Assembly: GCA_028571685.1 (NCBI GenBank) | Contig: CM053146.1 | Location: forward strand, 115,295,431 to 115,359,430 | Length of the DNA stretch: 64,000 bases | Source: Heterohyrax brucei | Taxonomy: Eukaryota; Chordata; Mammalia; Hyracoidea; Procaviidae | Direction: 5' to 3' | Shown here: piece after piece, positions 36,301 to 48,221 of the stretch | How positions within the stretch are numbered: the stretch's first letter is position 1 | Layout of the letters: each line of letters begins with the position of its first letter | Position numbers and translations under genes: made by a program | Notes under the pieces: generated by a model | What the model was told of the DNA's origin: nothing | The model's database searches: none | What the model saw: the letters and a program-made list of their open reading frames with translations, nothing else

Positions 36301-37580
36301 CATGAAGCAAATCTCAACAAAATCCATAGTACTGAATTATTCAAAAGTATCTTCTCAGACCATAAAGCCATAAAAATCAAAGTCAATAGCAGAAAAAACA
36401 TAGACAGAAATTGGAACTCACAGAAACTGAAAAACATCTTGCTCAAAAAGCCATGGGTTATAGAAGAAATTAAGGATGAAGTAAAGGAATTTATGGATTC
36501 AAATGAGGATGAAAACACTTCCTTCCAGAACCTACGGGATAGAGCTAAAGCAGTGCTCAGGGGTCAGTATATCTCTATAACTGCACACAGCCTGAAGGAA
36601 GAAAGAACCCAAACCAAAGAAATCACCCTACAGCTTGAACAAGTAGACAGAGTGCAACAGAGGAACCATTTAGGCACCGGAAGAAAACAGATCATAAAGA
36701 TTAAAGCAGAACTAAATGAATTGGAGAATAAAAGAACAACGTAACATGATTACTCCTCCCATCTTAACCCAGTATTGCTAGGACAGAGTAGCAGGGGCAG
36801 GGAACTGGGGACCATGCTCTCAGGGAACATTGAGGCCCACTTGGCATAACTAGCATATTGCTAAGAGAGTCTTCTGCACCCCATATTGGTGAGTGGCATC
36901 TGGGATCTTAAAAGCTAGCAAGCTACCATCTGAGGCACACCAAATGGTCCCATCTCAGCAGGAACTGGCAATCACCAAGGACCAAAACGACACAGAGGGA
37001 AAGACAACCCAGAAGACAGAGAGACCCACATGAGTGGGTGACTGCATCAACATGTGACCAGAGGAACTAGATGGTGCCCAGCCACCACCAGTGATAGCCA
37101 TGATGGAGCTGACAAAGTTGAGTTTCATTGGCAACACGAGAATAAAAAGAGGTGCACCGTGAGAACTCCACTAAAAGACCACAAGTGATGGTCCAAGAGC
37201 CTTGGGGTTCCGCTGGGAGCATGGCCCCTAGTCCTCATGCTGCCCCTTTCAATAAATCATTACTGAAGTCAGCTCTTCAGACAGGAATGGATTGGACTGG
37301 ACGACACAATGACCATAATGTGTGTGCACTTTATGGTTCTGTGCATCTATAGGATGTCGTCCTGGTGGCCTTTTACTTGGGGGTGAGGAAAGGGTGAAGA
37401 GGAGAGGACAGGAGATTGTTAGTAGGATATGACATGTATAGAACGGATAAGAGGAATGTGCTATCACCAGGCAGGGAGAGCAGGGCGAGCTGCACTTAGG
37501 CAGGCATACAAATTTATATTAGATTGTACACTTTCACTCAATCACAATAAAAAATAAATAAAAAGATAAGTCTTAAAAAA
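33361..37580 (+). mobile_element. L1 retrotransposon with 5' and 3' ends present but lacking the reverse-transcriptase segment
   Basis: Starts with AGGTGGAGTCAAGATGGTGG, the typical L1/HAL1 5'UTR signature. ORF1 remains include a coiled-coil-like stretch near 34555-34660 (AEQNEKLTKFFKEIENSIQ). ORF1-to-ORF2 spacer sequence follows at about 34900-35800. The ORF2 endonuclease domain is readable in pieces: GDFN at 36105-36116, then at 36265-36380 GTFSIIDHVLGHEANLNK and SIFSDHKAI, keeping the conserved Asp and His. The open frame ends at 36744 after KAELNELENKRTT, the linker just after the endonuclease. What follows (36745-37560) is a 3'UTR and tail ending in an A-rich AATAAAAAATAAATAAAAAG. No YADD palm, fingers or Cys-rich domain is found. 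Total length is about 4.2 kb against roughly 6-7 kb for a complete L1. Confidence 0.88.
36292..36744 (+). pseudogene. L1 ORF2 endonuclease C-terminal remnant
   Basis: The 150-residue open frame aligns in order with the end of the L1 endonuclease domain and the following linker: LGHEANLNKIHS, SIFSDHKAIKIKVNSR, KNILLKKPWVIEEIKDEV, KAVLRGQYISI and QIIKIKAELNELENK. The catalytic His of SDH is kept. The upstream endonuclease parts are frame-broken by stop codons (for example near 36148), so no active enzyme can be made. The frame stops within two codons after the linker, where the RT domain should begin. Confidence 0.88.
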
Positions 37581-37966
37581 AAAGAATAAACAATATTGAC
37601 TTCATGATGTTAGAATGGAATGTATCAAAATCCACCTTTCAAGCTAACCATTTCATGCCCAGATTTTATTATCACTTAACTTTGCAACAGATCTAAATAT
37701 GTCATTCTTACAAGGATTTTTCCACTGATATATTCTGTTAAACTATCCTTATATTTCACATACTTATATAGCTCAGCCAGTCGGATCCGACTTGACGGTA
37801 CTTGGCTTTGGCTGGCATATAGCATATCTCCTTGCCTATAACATATAAGCTTTATGAGGGTAAGAAACATGAATTCAATTTTTCTATATTCTCTACAGCA
37901 TCAGTCCAGCTAATAGGTGCACAGCAAATACGTGTTTTTTTTTTAATTGATTATAATGAGTTATAT

Positions 37967-38116
37967 TATAATAAGGAAACCCTGGTGGCACAGTGGTTAA
38001 GTGCTACATCTGCTAACCAAAAGATCAGCAGTTTGAATCTACCCGCCACTCCTTGGTAACTCTACTCTGTCCTGTAGGGTTGCTATGAGTTGGAATTGAG
38101 TTTGGTTTTTTGGTTT
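37967..38116 (+). repeat. AfroSINE
   Basis: GGAAACCCTGGTGGCACAGTGG, CTGCTAACCAAAAGATC, ACTCCTTGGTAACTC, GGTTGCTATGAGTTGGAATTG and tail GGTTTTTTGGTTT. TTATAATAA lies at both borders as a candidate target-site duplication. Confidence 0.93.
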
Positions 38117-38406
38117 ACGTTATAATAAAGTTTACCCATAGTAAGAGTACAAGTAACAAAAACTAGATTAATCAGTAAGATGAATCAGATTTTTGAAGGT
38201 ATAAGAAAATGTGTTTAACTTCCTTACATTCCAGTTGTTTATTCCTGCAGGCCCCGAATCCTTTTCTCACAGCACAAATGGGACATTTAAGTGCCCCTTT
38301 TAGTCACTGAAACATAATCCTTAAATTTTTGAGTAATAAAAGAGAGGAATTAGCATGTTTTTTGGTTGTGATTCCTGTACCTAGTTATTCAGAACCTACA
38401 TTCAAA

Positions 38407-38562
38407 AAAAAAAAAGCCCACATTGCTATCAAGTCAATTCTGATTCATAGTAACTCTATAGGACAGAGTAAAACTACCTCACGGGATTTTCTAGTGTACT
38501 GGAACCACCAGCCTTTTGGTTAGCAGCCGTAACTCTTAACCACCACACCACCAGGGTTTCCA
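38407..38562 (-). repeat. AfroSINE
   Basis: After an A run: TTGCTATCAAGTCAATTCTG, CTCTATAGGACAGAGTAA, CCTTTTGGTTAGCAGCC and CACCACACCACCAGGG. Confidence 0.93.
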
Positions 38563-40040
38563 GGTGATCCGAGCAGACGAAAAAGTGGTTCTGCATTATT
38601 CAGTTTTTTCTGGGCATCTCCTATTGTCCTCCCCCAAAATGAGGTTTGCTTTGTGACCCAAAAGTGCCTTCCATGATCCGTTGAAGAATTTAATAAACAA
38701 GCTGAAGGGACAGAGTCTCCAAAGGGTATCTCTGTTGGTGGGGAAGGAAGCTGCAGTTGTGAACCAGCGCACAGCAGAGGCCGCCAAGCTGCTGGGGCCT
38801 TTGTGTGAACGGATGGCAGCTCCAATTTCACTTCCCAGAGGAAGCAGTACCCAGCCAATACTACTTCAAACCAATTTTGTAGATCACATTTTGTGGCTGA
38901 AAATTGGTTTACTGTGCCAGTCCCATTTTGGAGACCAAACTTCTCTGGTTTAAGGTGGTGCCTTTGCTGAGGTGGGACAGCTAAAGAATGAATCTCTTTT
39001 CTTTAATTGAAGTGACAGCATACTCTTCCACAGATTAATTTTAAATTATCCATGTTTATATCCTTTAATCAAGATGATAAAAAACAGCACGGATAATTTT
39101 CTGCACTATTCTTTTTAATTTGTATGCATGTGTGCAAGAGACTAATAATAGTTGATTGGTTCTTGACATTTCTTGCCCTACACAGTAGAGTTTTTCTCCA
39201 AGCCTGCTAGCTTTGGACTGTTTACTACTTTATTCTCAATTATCTTTAAACATGATTTTGTCTCCTATTAAAATAAAAGAAGAATAAGATGTAAATTATA
39301 GATATCCCTGAGATTCCTTCTGTGAACTTAAAGATGATACTTTCACCAAGAGATTTGTTCTCTGCATGATATCTCACACTGAAATAAGGGCCTTCTTACT
39401 GGAAGAAATATTTCTTAAAAGTGAGTGCTTGCAAGAAGTGTTCATCTGTGAACTTTTACCGATTAGAAATTGCTCCATGCTTAAGACTCTTTAATAATGT
39501 CTCTTAAGCAGCATTTTAGCTCATTTTTATAACACATTCAGGTTTGGTGATTTATATTAAACATTAAACGTAATAAATTGAGATCTTTTTTCAAGTATGA
39601 GACACAGCATCTCTGAATCACCCATTTTAGCAGAGTGCCCCTTGGAAGGGCCAATCTCTCTCTATCATTCATGCCTGTAATAAAACAGCCTTCTCCTGTC
39701 TCTTCCTTGACATCTAAAATAATGGGAATGACATGTGTGCGGTGACACTGTAACAAGAGGACGTGTTGATATTGCTTCGTGATAGGGACTAAAGGGCCAT
39801 GACCAAAGGGAAGCTGGAAACATGCATCACTGACTTGCTGTCTTGAATTTGGTACCAAAAGCCTTGCTAATTCCTCTTTTAATTACCTGAGAATGTAAGG
39901 AGTAAGTTTCAGTTCTAAAAGAAGGGCCTTTACATTTCTCCTCATACACATAGCTGGAATTTTTAAAAGAATTAGTCACAGAGGATAGACCATTGAAACA
40001 CAAGTGGACCTGCTAGGGACAGTCATCTCAGGCTTGTCTG
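38563..40040 (+). other. Unique intron
   Basis: Overlapping frames on both strands at 38520-38953 were examined for a processed pseudogene; no family was recognised. The rest is AT-rich without features. Confidence 0.35.
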
Positions 40041-40182
40041 TCAAGTTGATTAAGAGCTATGGCTGCCAACCAAAGGTCTGTAGTTCAAATCCACCAAGCA
40101 TTCTCTGGAAACCCAATGGAGTAGATCTACTATGTCCTATAGGATCACTATGAGTCGGAATTGACTCAGTAGTATTGGGGTT
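40041..40182 (+). repeat. AfroSINE (first of three head-to-tail)
   Basis: GAGCTATGGCTGCCAACC, TAGTTCAAATCCACCAAGC and CTATGAGTCGGAATTGACTC. Confidence 0.85.
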
Positions 40183-40345
40183 AGAGCCCTGATGACAAAG
40201 TGGTTAAAAGCTACAGTAAGCCACAGCTGCTAACCAAAAAGCTGACAGTTCCAATCTGCCAGCAGCCTCTTGGAAACCTTGTAGAGCAGTTTGACTGTCC
40301 TATCAGGGTTGCTGAGTTGGAACCAACTCAGCAGCAAAAGGTAAT
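40183..40345 (+). repeat. AfroSINE (second of three head-to-tail)
   Basis: GAGCCCTGATGACAAAGTGG, CAGCTGCTAACCAAAAAGC, TCTTGGAAACCTTGTAGAGC and GAGTTGGAACCAACTCAGC. It directly abuts the preceding copy. Confidence 0.85.
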
Positions 40346-40510
40346 GGCAGTCACATAAGAGAAATGTAAAACCATCCTGTTTTCAACTATTCCACAGATG
40401 GTTGTTTCGTTCTTCTGTTGGTTGACTCATAGGAAATGTCAAACACTGAAATACCTTGCAAAAAGCTACCCTCTTTAATGTAACAGTAATTATAATAGCC
40501 TTCTTCAGAA

Positions 40511-40691
40511 GTGGAAACCCTAGTGGTAGAGTGGCTAAGTGCTACAGCTGCTAAACAGAAGGTTGGCACTTCAAATCCACCAGGTACTCCTTGGGAACTC
40601 TATGGGTCAGTTCTACTCTATTCTGTAGGGTCGCTGTGAGCCAGAATCGACTTGACTGCAGCAGATTTTTTTTGTTGTTTTTGTTTTTAAT
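40511..40691 (+). repeat. AfroSINE with perfect target-site duplications
   Basis: GTGGAAACCCTAGTGGTAG, ACTTCAAATCCACCAGG, GGTCGCTGTGAGCCAGAATC and a T-rich tail. It is bounded by TTCTTCAGAA at 40501-40510 and 40692-40701. Confidence 0.94.
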
Positions 40692-40701
40692 TTCTTCAGA
40701 A

Positions 40702-42087
40702 CTATCTTGACAAGTTTAACTCTAGACCATCTATTTCATGCTGGAAGTGACTTACAAAGTAAGATCTTTCTGCCCTTCGGGTATACAATAGTTGGGTAGT
40801 TTTAGAAATAATGACTCTTCAATTGAGAAAATGCTCATGTTTCAAGCATTTGATAGAATTAAGTTAACTAATGCTTTCATCTAGAAGATACTTGAGCAGC
40901 TTGAAGCAATTAATTTGATCCAGAATTAAAAAGATTGTGGGAAAAGACATAAATCCATTTTTATGACACATGACAGTTGTCTTCTCTGAGATAATTTTTA
41001 TGAATTGGGTTTAGATCCTGACTGTGTCCCCAGCCCCAGATAGTGTTCCCAGTCCTAGTGTCCTGTTTTCTGGCTGCCACTTGGAAATAAGTAGAAGGCA
41101 AGGCACTGATGCACCAGCCCAAATCCATTGCTTAAGCAAGCAGTCTTCAGTTGGTCTTCAGGAGGCTGTATTTCTGCAGCCTGTGTGTATACAAAGTGCC
41201 CTGGAACTTGAGATACATTTCCTCACAAAAACAAATAAGCAGGTTGCCAGGCTAGCTGTCATGCAAACCCATTTAACCCATTGTATAATTGAAGTGCTGT
41301 CCACAGGAGAAGATGTTTTAAAAATACTGTTGCTTTGTGACTCTGGCTAATCCACCTGCCCCAGAGTTGGCTTTCCCTCCAGAGTGTACACTCAGGATAA
41401 TTCTCCCTCTTTTGCTTTCTGGGGTACCACTCTGGAATCTAAACCCCAAAAGGAAAAATAACCAAACAGAATGAAGAAGCATTACTTTTAAGAATACCAT
41501 TACAATGCTGTCCAATAAGCAAAGCAAAAGTGTATGAAATTGAATAAGAAACCACATTTCATCTATTTATTAATTGTACTTGAGAAGCAGATTCAGTCAG
41601 AGAAGGATGTGGGATTTTTTTTTTCTCAGAAGATTCTGTAAGGTAGTCTAGATTATTACCTTTTCTTCAGGTATATTTTGGCAATGGAGCAAAGGGCAAA
41701 TGGAACGAAAAGAAACAAGGAAACTTGTTCCTGAGCTGTTTGGGCAGACGTGGGAGGGATAATGGGAGGAGGTGGGACTCTATTAGAGACAGCCTCTGGT
41801 GGCATTAACTGAGCTGTTTATTGGTGGCACTCAAAGGAAAACTAGGCATGGTCCATTCTCTAGCTGGCTGGTGCCCAGGAGACGAAAAGGGAGGGATGAG
41901 GAAAAAGTGTCCTGTGATAGCAGTTCCCTGTGACAGCTTAGTAGAAGAGGCACAGAAGCGGGACAACTGGGTGGCTGACTGGCCACTCTCAGGATAGTCA
42001 GCAAAAGAACAGAAAGTGAGTAGTCTGTTGTTAATGCACGCACGCTCACGTGTGTGTGTGTGAACATGTAACTTAATTGTACATAAC
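40702..42087 (+). other. Unique intron
   Basis: No exon or clear repeat is seen. A TG run at 42051-42062 is short. Confidence 0.35.
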
Positions 42088-42150
42088 TAGTTGCTATCAC
42101 TTCCAACTCACAGTGACCCACGAGTGTGACAGAGTAGCACAGTAGCACTT
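42088..42150 (-). repeat. AfroSINE fragment
   Basis: GTTGCTATCACTTCCAACTC, ACAGTGACCC and TGTGACAGAGTAGCAC. Confidence 0.6.
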
Positions 42151-42393
42151 AAAAAAACAGCCCCAACATATTCTACATAAACCATAGCACAGAGCGGTGC
42201 AGATAGATTTTCAACACTGTATTTTGCTGACAATTCTTAGTATGAAGAGCCATGTTAACCAGCAACAATCCTAAGACAGTAAGTCACATTTTCAAACGTT
42301 TTGTCTCTGAAATCTGATTTTGTAAATATTCAGGAACAGGATCACAGGTTAAACATCGCAGACAATCACAACTGAAAATAATTTTTTCTAGGC

Positions 42394-42706
42394 GTGTGCT
42401 GTCCAGTATGGTAGCCACTACCACGTGTGGCTCTCAGCTGCTTGAACTGTGCCCGACCTGTGATGTGCTATTAGTGTGAAATATACCCAGGGACTTGAGG
42501 ACTAAACCCTAAAACAATCTGAAGGGTAGTTAGTGTGGAAAACAAAATGATTTTTTAATACTGATCACATGTCAAATGCGATATATTAAGTGACATAAGA
42601 TAAATTATTACCATTGGCTTAATCTGTTTCATTTTACTTTTCAATGTCACTCCTGGAAATGTTCAGTTATACAGATGGCTGACAGTATCTTCTGCTGAGC
42701 AGCGTT
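42394..42706 (+). mobile_element. MER5A-like hAT-Charlie DNA transposon
   Basis: GTGCTGTCCAGTATGGTAGCC followed by ACTACCACGTGTGGCT matches the MER5 terminal region. The far end (GACAGTATCTTCTGCTGAGC) is diverged. Non-autonomous, with no coding sequence. Confidence 0.75.
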
Positions 42707-43259
42707 GCCCTAGACTCTCAAGCAACAGGGCTCTCTCTAGACATAGCAGAGGCAGCTTCAGCAGAACCCCTGTTGGTTACAGTGTGAAGAGTACGTGTTC
42801 AGTCTCAGCCTCCTTTTGGGGGGAAACACTTTTTTTTCTTTTTGCACCTGAAATTGTGCATCATATCAGGCACACCTGGATTTCTGGATAATGGCACCCA
42901 GAAGTGGCTACAAGCAGACACAATTAGGTGCTTGCAACTTGTTTGGAGGCACAGGTGTCTAATTGCGCCCACAAATGGCCATTTGGCAGGCACCACGCAT
43001 TGTGCACACTGCTGACGGTAGGCAGAAAAGGACACCAACCGAAGGGCAGGCCCGGGTAGCAGAGGCATGCGCACAGGTCCCGTGTAACCTCGCGTCACTG
43101 GTGTTACTGCTCCTGTCTAGGTCATTCTTTTCGTGGAACGACTGCTTAGATGTTTATGGCAGGAGGCACACTGGGAATGCATAGGCTGGGAAATGAAAGT
43201 GTGTATGCCCCATCTCACAAAATAAATGCTGTCTTGAGCTTTTAAGTAAATTGGAGCTA
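42707..43259 (+). other. Unique intron
   Basis: No exon or repeat is recognised. Confidence 0.35.
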
Positions 43260-43790
43260 ACAAAACCCACACCGTGGGCCCAAAGAGCCTTAAAGTGGAT
43301 TCTGCCCTGCTGGGACCGGCTGTTTATGGTGGCTAAAAATGATGGAGTGTGGAAGAATCCCTGAGGACCCTTTGGTAAATAGTCGTTTTTAAAGGGTTAA
43401 TCCGACCTAATGAATCATTTAGTGGGGATGAGCGGGCCAGAGTGGCAGCCTCGGGAAGAATCCGGGAGGCACTCGTTCAGACAGGGGCCGCTGGGGAAGG
43501 GGCGGCCAGTTTGTAAGCCAGGAGCTGCAGGGCGTAATTGATATCGCCGGCTCTCCCAACAGCTGAAACAACAAAGCAGAACATGGAAACACGTCCCCTT
43601 ACACAGATTTCAGTGTCCAAAGGAAATATGGAGAGACACTTGGGCCTTGCCTCTTCAACTTTTAGGGCTGGCATGGGGAATAAAGGATCTCTTTTCCCCC
43701 TCGTCTATTTCAGGAAGGGCTTTGAACTGGATTTCAGTAGCTTTGCGGTCTCCTGCAGAAAGAAAACCTAATCAGCGCTGTTGATCCTAA
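43260..43790 (+). other. CpG-richer repeat-free block, possible conserved non-coding DNA
   Basis: Unusual for this window in keeping many CpGs (for example AATCCGGGAGGCACTCG, GGGGCGGCCAG, GATATCGCCGGC) and in lacking interspersed repeats. It includes GGTTAATCCGACCTAATGAATC, rich in homeodomain-like TAAT cores. ORFs on both strands overlap and show no domain. A regulatory element is possible but not demonstrated. Confidence 0.3.
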
Positions 43791-44756
43791 GTGTAAACCC
43801 TCAGGCCAGAGCAGTTTTGGTGTCCGTGAAATCCACACCTTCTATTCCTCAGAGCAGCACGGCTGGCCGGTGTGCCCCCCAAAAAGGAGGGCCCAAGCCT
43901 TGGGTTCTGGCCTCTAGAAAGCTCCAGGAGTCTTTGGGGCAAAGTCAGGAATTGGAACCATGACAGTTTGACTTGGTTTTTCCAAGGCAGAGGAAAAGTT
44001 TTCCTCCTACTGAGTGATTGCCTTTGCAGTATGCACTTATTTGCAATATAAGTCCATGATTTACCCACCTTGACAAATTCTCACACTGTCTAGCATCTTC
44101 ACATCGCTTTGTGTCTGCTCCTTATTTATGATGATAGCTGCCCATTCTTGAATGGCAATGCTATTGTCATAAATCTCCATAAAAAGCCAATTCTCGGTTC
44201 AAGTTACTGCAGGCTGAGTATAAGGAAGACAATCTGAAAACACATATTGATTGTCTTCTTTTAGAGACTCGGTGACAGGCTCAGCTCAGAACTTCTTTTA
44301 TTTTGACTGGACTGCAGCTCAACCTAATGTCAACTTACCATAATTCTTTCATGTGGAAGGCTATTATTCCATGATTACCATCTCTCCTGTTCCCTAGTAT
44401 CTGTCCAAAGAGGGTCCAATTGGTGAGTGATGGCTAGAGAATTTTCTTCATCTCAGAGATTTCATCAGGTGGAATTATTTATTTCAAAGAAGCGGGAGAT
44501 ACTGTTCTGCTTCCTGTTTTTAGCTTTCTTTATAAACAGCCTTAAGATCTACATAAAAAATACATAATTTCATTAGGAGTTCAGGGTAAGGATAAAAATG
44601 ATTTGGATTCTACCATTTTGTAAACTAAATTTTTTTTTAACTTGACGTACTCTTCAGTGTTTATTGCTTTGTCTTTGAGTGACAATTTAGCATTGGCAAA
44701 GTTGTTTTCTGTTGAATGAAGGCAGTTACAGGTTTTTAATCTGGGTCAAATATCCC
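43791..44756 (+). other. Unique intron
   Basis: No exon or clear repeat is seen; a few AT-rich stretches. Confidence 0.35.
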
Positions 44757-45075
44757 CGTTGTTGTTACTGTTAGCTATCACCAAGTCAGCCCTTGAACTT
44801 AAGGACTCCATGCGTGAGAGAACAAATTTGCAGATCTGATCCTTGTAATCCTTGAAATTTTCATTGGCTGATTTTCAGAAGCAGATATCCAGGCCTTTCT
44901 TCTTAGTCTGACTTAATCTAAAAGCTTTGCTGAAATCTGTTCAGCAATAACAAAAACATACAATACTCCAGTGACAGACAGGTGGCCAACATGAGGTACA
45001 TTGTCCAGAAATCAAACCCAATATTCCCAATGGAAAGCAAGAATACTGCCACTGAATTATCGGTGCCCCTTATGT
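44757..45075 (-). repeat. AfroSINE long variant
   Basis: GTTGTTGTTACTGTTAGC, CTATCACCAAGTCAGCCC, GAAGCAGATATCCAGGCC, TTCTTCTTAGTCTGACTTAATC and GTGACAGACAGGTGGCCAAC. The inner module is shared with 49934-50096 and with the RTE 5' end at 54628. Confidence 0.8.
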
Positions 45076-45146
45076 CTTCATATTTTCTTATTATTAAAAA
45101 AAAAAGAAGTTTTTACAGGTTGCAATGGTGTTTCCATGCATGTGGG

Positions 45147-45318
45147 TGCAATTGGTGGCCTTAGTGGTTAAGTGCTATGGCTGCTAACCAAAGAGTGAGC
45201 AGTTCAAATCCACCAGGTTCTCCTTGGAAACTCTATGGGGTAGATCATCTCTGTCCTATAGGGTCTCTATGAGTTGGAAATCAACTTGACACCAATGGGT
45301 TTGGTTTTTTGTTTTTTA
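45147..45318 (+). repeat. AfroSINE
   Basis: GGCCTTAGTGGTTAAGTGC, AGCAGTTCAAATCCACCAGG, CTCCTTGGAAACTCTATGG, GTCTCTATGAGTTGG and tail GGTTTGGTTTTTTG. Confidence 0.94.
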
Positions 45319-46420
45319 TTATTCTTTAGGTACTTATTTGGCTTATTTTTATTTCTCATAACACTATAAACTTTTTTGAGTCTTCCCAGAAGCCAAGATC
45401 CATGATCCTCCATGCCAAAATATCTGCTTCCATCATTTGGTGTCGAGAAAGTCTTACACTGATATGACTTAAGAGCCACAGTCACACCTCAGTTGACCAA
45501 AAGACCTACATTGCTAGCAGGTGCCTTTTGGAGTTTAGCATAAGGTGATAACATAAAATTCATAGATCTCAGAGCCAGCGGTGGTCTCTGAATGAGCCAT
45601 AGAACCATGAAAAACTGCAGAAGCTGCTGGTCAAGAAGTAAATGACTCTTCTTATGAATCTTTTCGTTTCGCTAAAAGTCACAATTTTATTTGTGGAATA
45701 GATTGGATTATATTTTTAGTGTTTTCATGAAGAAGCTACTTAATTGAAAAGGCTTCGGAAAGCCTATTATTCAGACTCCTAACATCTGCAATCAGCACTA
45801 GAATACATCAGACTTAGACTTGGTAGGTGACTGTCTGCTATCTATATACAGTAATCCACAGCTTCAGTGTTCTGAATAATAATAGCATAGCCATCAGAAA
45901 GAGCTTACACTCTCCTCCAGATTTCTGACACGTGTAGAAGGCAGTAATCATCAGACGCGTGGGCCCTTCATTACATTGGCAATGACTTTAATTTGTGCCT
46001 GTAGCTAGAGCTGCTAAGCGAGGGTCTTGTGGGTGATATGGACAAACACCAGGGAATTGGGTTATTCTAGATGGTTCTTTACTAAGAATTGTTGGACATT
46101 TTTGAAACATTCTCTACCATGAACACTATCCCTGACAGATGAGGGGTAATAAATAGAACTGCTGGTCATCATCAAATGGAAAGCAGGTACTAGGCTACTT
46201 TTCTTCCTCCCTTTGCTGGTTCCAGGTTTCCACTTGTAGTCCTATTTGCACAGGTAGCAACAGACACACTAGAAGTGGGGAAAAGACTGCGCATGGATTT
46301 ATGAGATAGGATGCAAAGCCATAGCCTTCTTAAAGGCCAGGCCCTGCTCAGTCACTGTGGTTTCCTCAGACTAGTGTAGCAGCTGGTACATATTAGTCAC
46401 TCAGCTAAATTTGAATGTAG
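45319..46420 (+). other. Unique intron
   Basis: No exon or repeat is recognised. Confidence 0.35.
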
Positions 46421-46580
46421 AAAAACCACCACTGCCATCAAGTCAATTCCAACTCATAGAGACCCTATAGGACAGAGTAGAACTACCTCACAGTTTCCAA
46501 GGAGCACCTGGTGGATTTCATCTGCCGACCTTTTGGTTAGCAGGCATGGCACTTAACCACTACACCACCAGGTTTTCCAG
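46421..46580 (-). repeat. AfroSINE
   Basis: GCCATCAAGTCAATTCCAAC, CCCTATAGGACAGAGTAG, CCTTTTGGTTAGCAGG and CACTACACCACCAGG. Confidence 0.94.
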
Positions 46581-48221
46581 AAGAAAAAAAACAGAAGGCA
46601 AAAACACACAAAGGAGTATGCAACTGAGGGGGAATATTCCCGACATTTAAATGTGATGGTAGAGGGAAGTACAGTTCTCTATTTTCAGTCATATTGAGTG
46701 TAAGTGGAAATTCTGTTTGTATTAAATTTTGTGGTCTTTCTAATTGAGTCATGAAAAATGCTTTCATTGAAAGAAAGCAAATTCTTTTTTAGTAAGCTAT
46801 ATTTTTGCCATAGGAAAAAAAAGGTTTCCTCTAACAGAAATGCGTTAAGCAAGAGAATAATTGTGATTGAGATGCCATGCTGTGTTTTTCCAAGTTTCAG
46901 CTTTCAATAGTTTGTATCTAACCCAAAGAATTCTTTCCAAAGCTCAAATTTCTCTTATTTGCTATCCATCCAGATCTGGGATTTTTTTTTTCCTTTTTAA
47001 CTACATTCAGCAGTTTTTATCTAGCACAAGTAATTGGAGTTTTTCCAGGCAAGTAATGAATTTTTCAAGGGTGAGAATTTTTTTTTTTTCTTTTGGTCTT
47101 TTCTGGAGTTACAGAAGGCTTAGTTTAAAGGATTGGTAAAGAAAAAGGTGGGAGGAGCAAAGTGAAATTAAGAGTCATTCACATCCTTGATTCTGGTGAT
47201 GGTTCAGATATAACCTCTTACAGAAACCTGTAGAAGTACATACATAAAATGGATACATTATTGGATGGCACTAAAAGACTAGCCCATATTCATCTGGGTT
47301 TTATTTTCCAGGTCATACCATAGCAGAGACAGAGCTCTCGGGAAATTTTCAATTGCTGGAGAAAAGTAGCCTTTGCTACTCCCTGGCAAATTCTGACTCT
47401 CACAGGCCCTTACGATGTGTTGGCTCTTACGTACCATGCTTTGAAGAGCACAGGGGTGAGCCAAAGCCAATCTAGCTGCCTTCAGTTGTCCCTTAAAAGC
47501 AAGTTTCCATGTTCTTCGGCCCTGGAACATTCTGTTTGCCATTCAAATAAACATTGTGAGCCTTGCTACGCTTTATAAAATCATTATGTGATGGGCTGAG
47601 GCTACAATGTCACATAAGTCGGGCTCTCTGGACCCCGAAAGCCACCACAGCTCCAGCTCAAGTCCCATCTCCAGTGGTGCCTATAAAAGGCGAGATGCAG
47701 ACAGAGATGGCATGCTAGTAGAGGCTGCATGTTTCTGTGGCTGGAAGGAAGTGGAGGAGGCTGGAAGAGATGTGCACAATGTAAAAGTCATTTTCATGCG
47801 TTCTTTTTACTCACCCCCTTGACTCTCAGCAGGCAGTCTTTAACTGCATGTTTTATGTTTATATAACTAACTGCTGGCTATTTGCACACTAACATTGTTG
47901 TCATCTGCTAGAGAATTGCTAGACGACTAGAGCTTTGTTTGTTCACTTTTCCAGAACCGGACTAACATAGTTACATGTGTAGTTAGAAAGTAAAATATAC
48001 GTACCTGTATTTAAGCTTGAGTGTGTCGGAAACCAGAAGCCATCAGGCAGCCACCTGCCCTCCATCCCTCTTCTCTTTCCTCACCAAAGACTCTCTTGTC
48101 ATGATGGAAAAAGGGAATTACTTTGGCTTTGGCTTTGCTTCTTACCTTCTCCATCACTAAGGATATTGAGAACTCTGCTAAGCTGAGACAACATGAGCTA
48201 CAAAAAGGGTTTTCTGTCCCC
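46581..48221 (+). other. Unique intron
   Basis: T-rich in places, with no exon or clear repeat. Confidence 0.35.

Noticed and set aside
37981..38060. tRNA-like sequences with box-B motifs throughout the window
   Set aside because: They are the heads of AfroSINEs. None folds as a complete tRNA gene with an intact acceptor stem and terminator by eye.
38520..38953. Possible processed pseudogene (overlapping ORFs)
   Set aside because: Neither strand gives a recognisable protein, part of the minus frame is SINE sequence, and there is no poly(A) tail or target-site duplication.
43260..43790. CpG island or promoter of an intronic gene
   Set aside because: CpG density is raised only relative to neighbours, and there is no TATA, initiator or downstream exon evidence.
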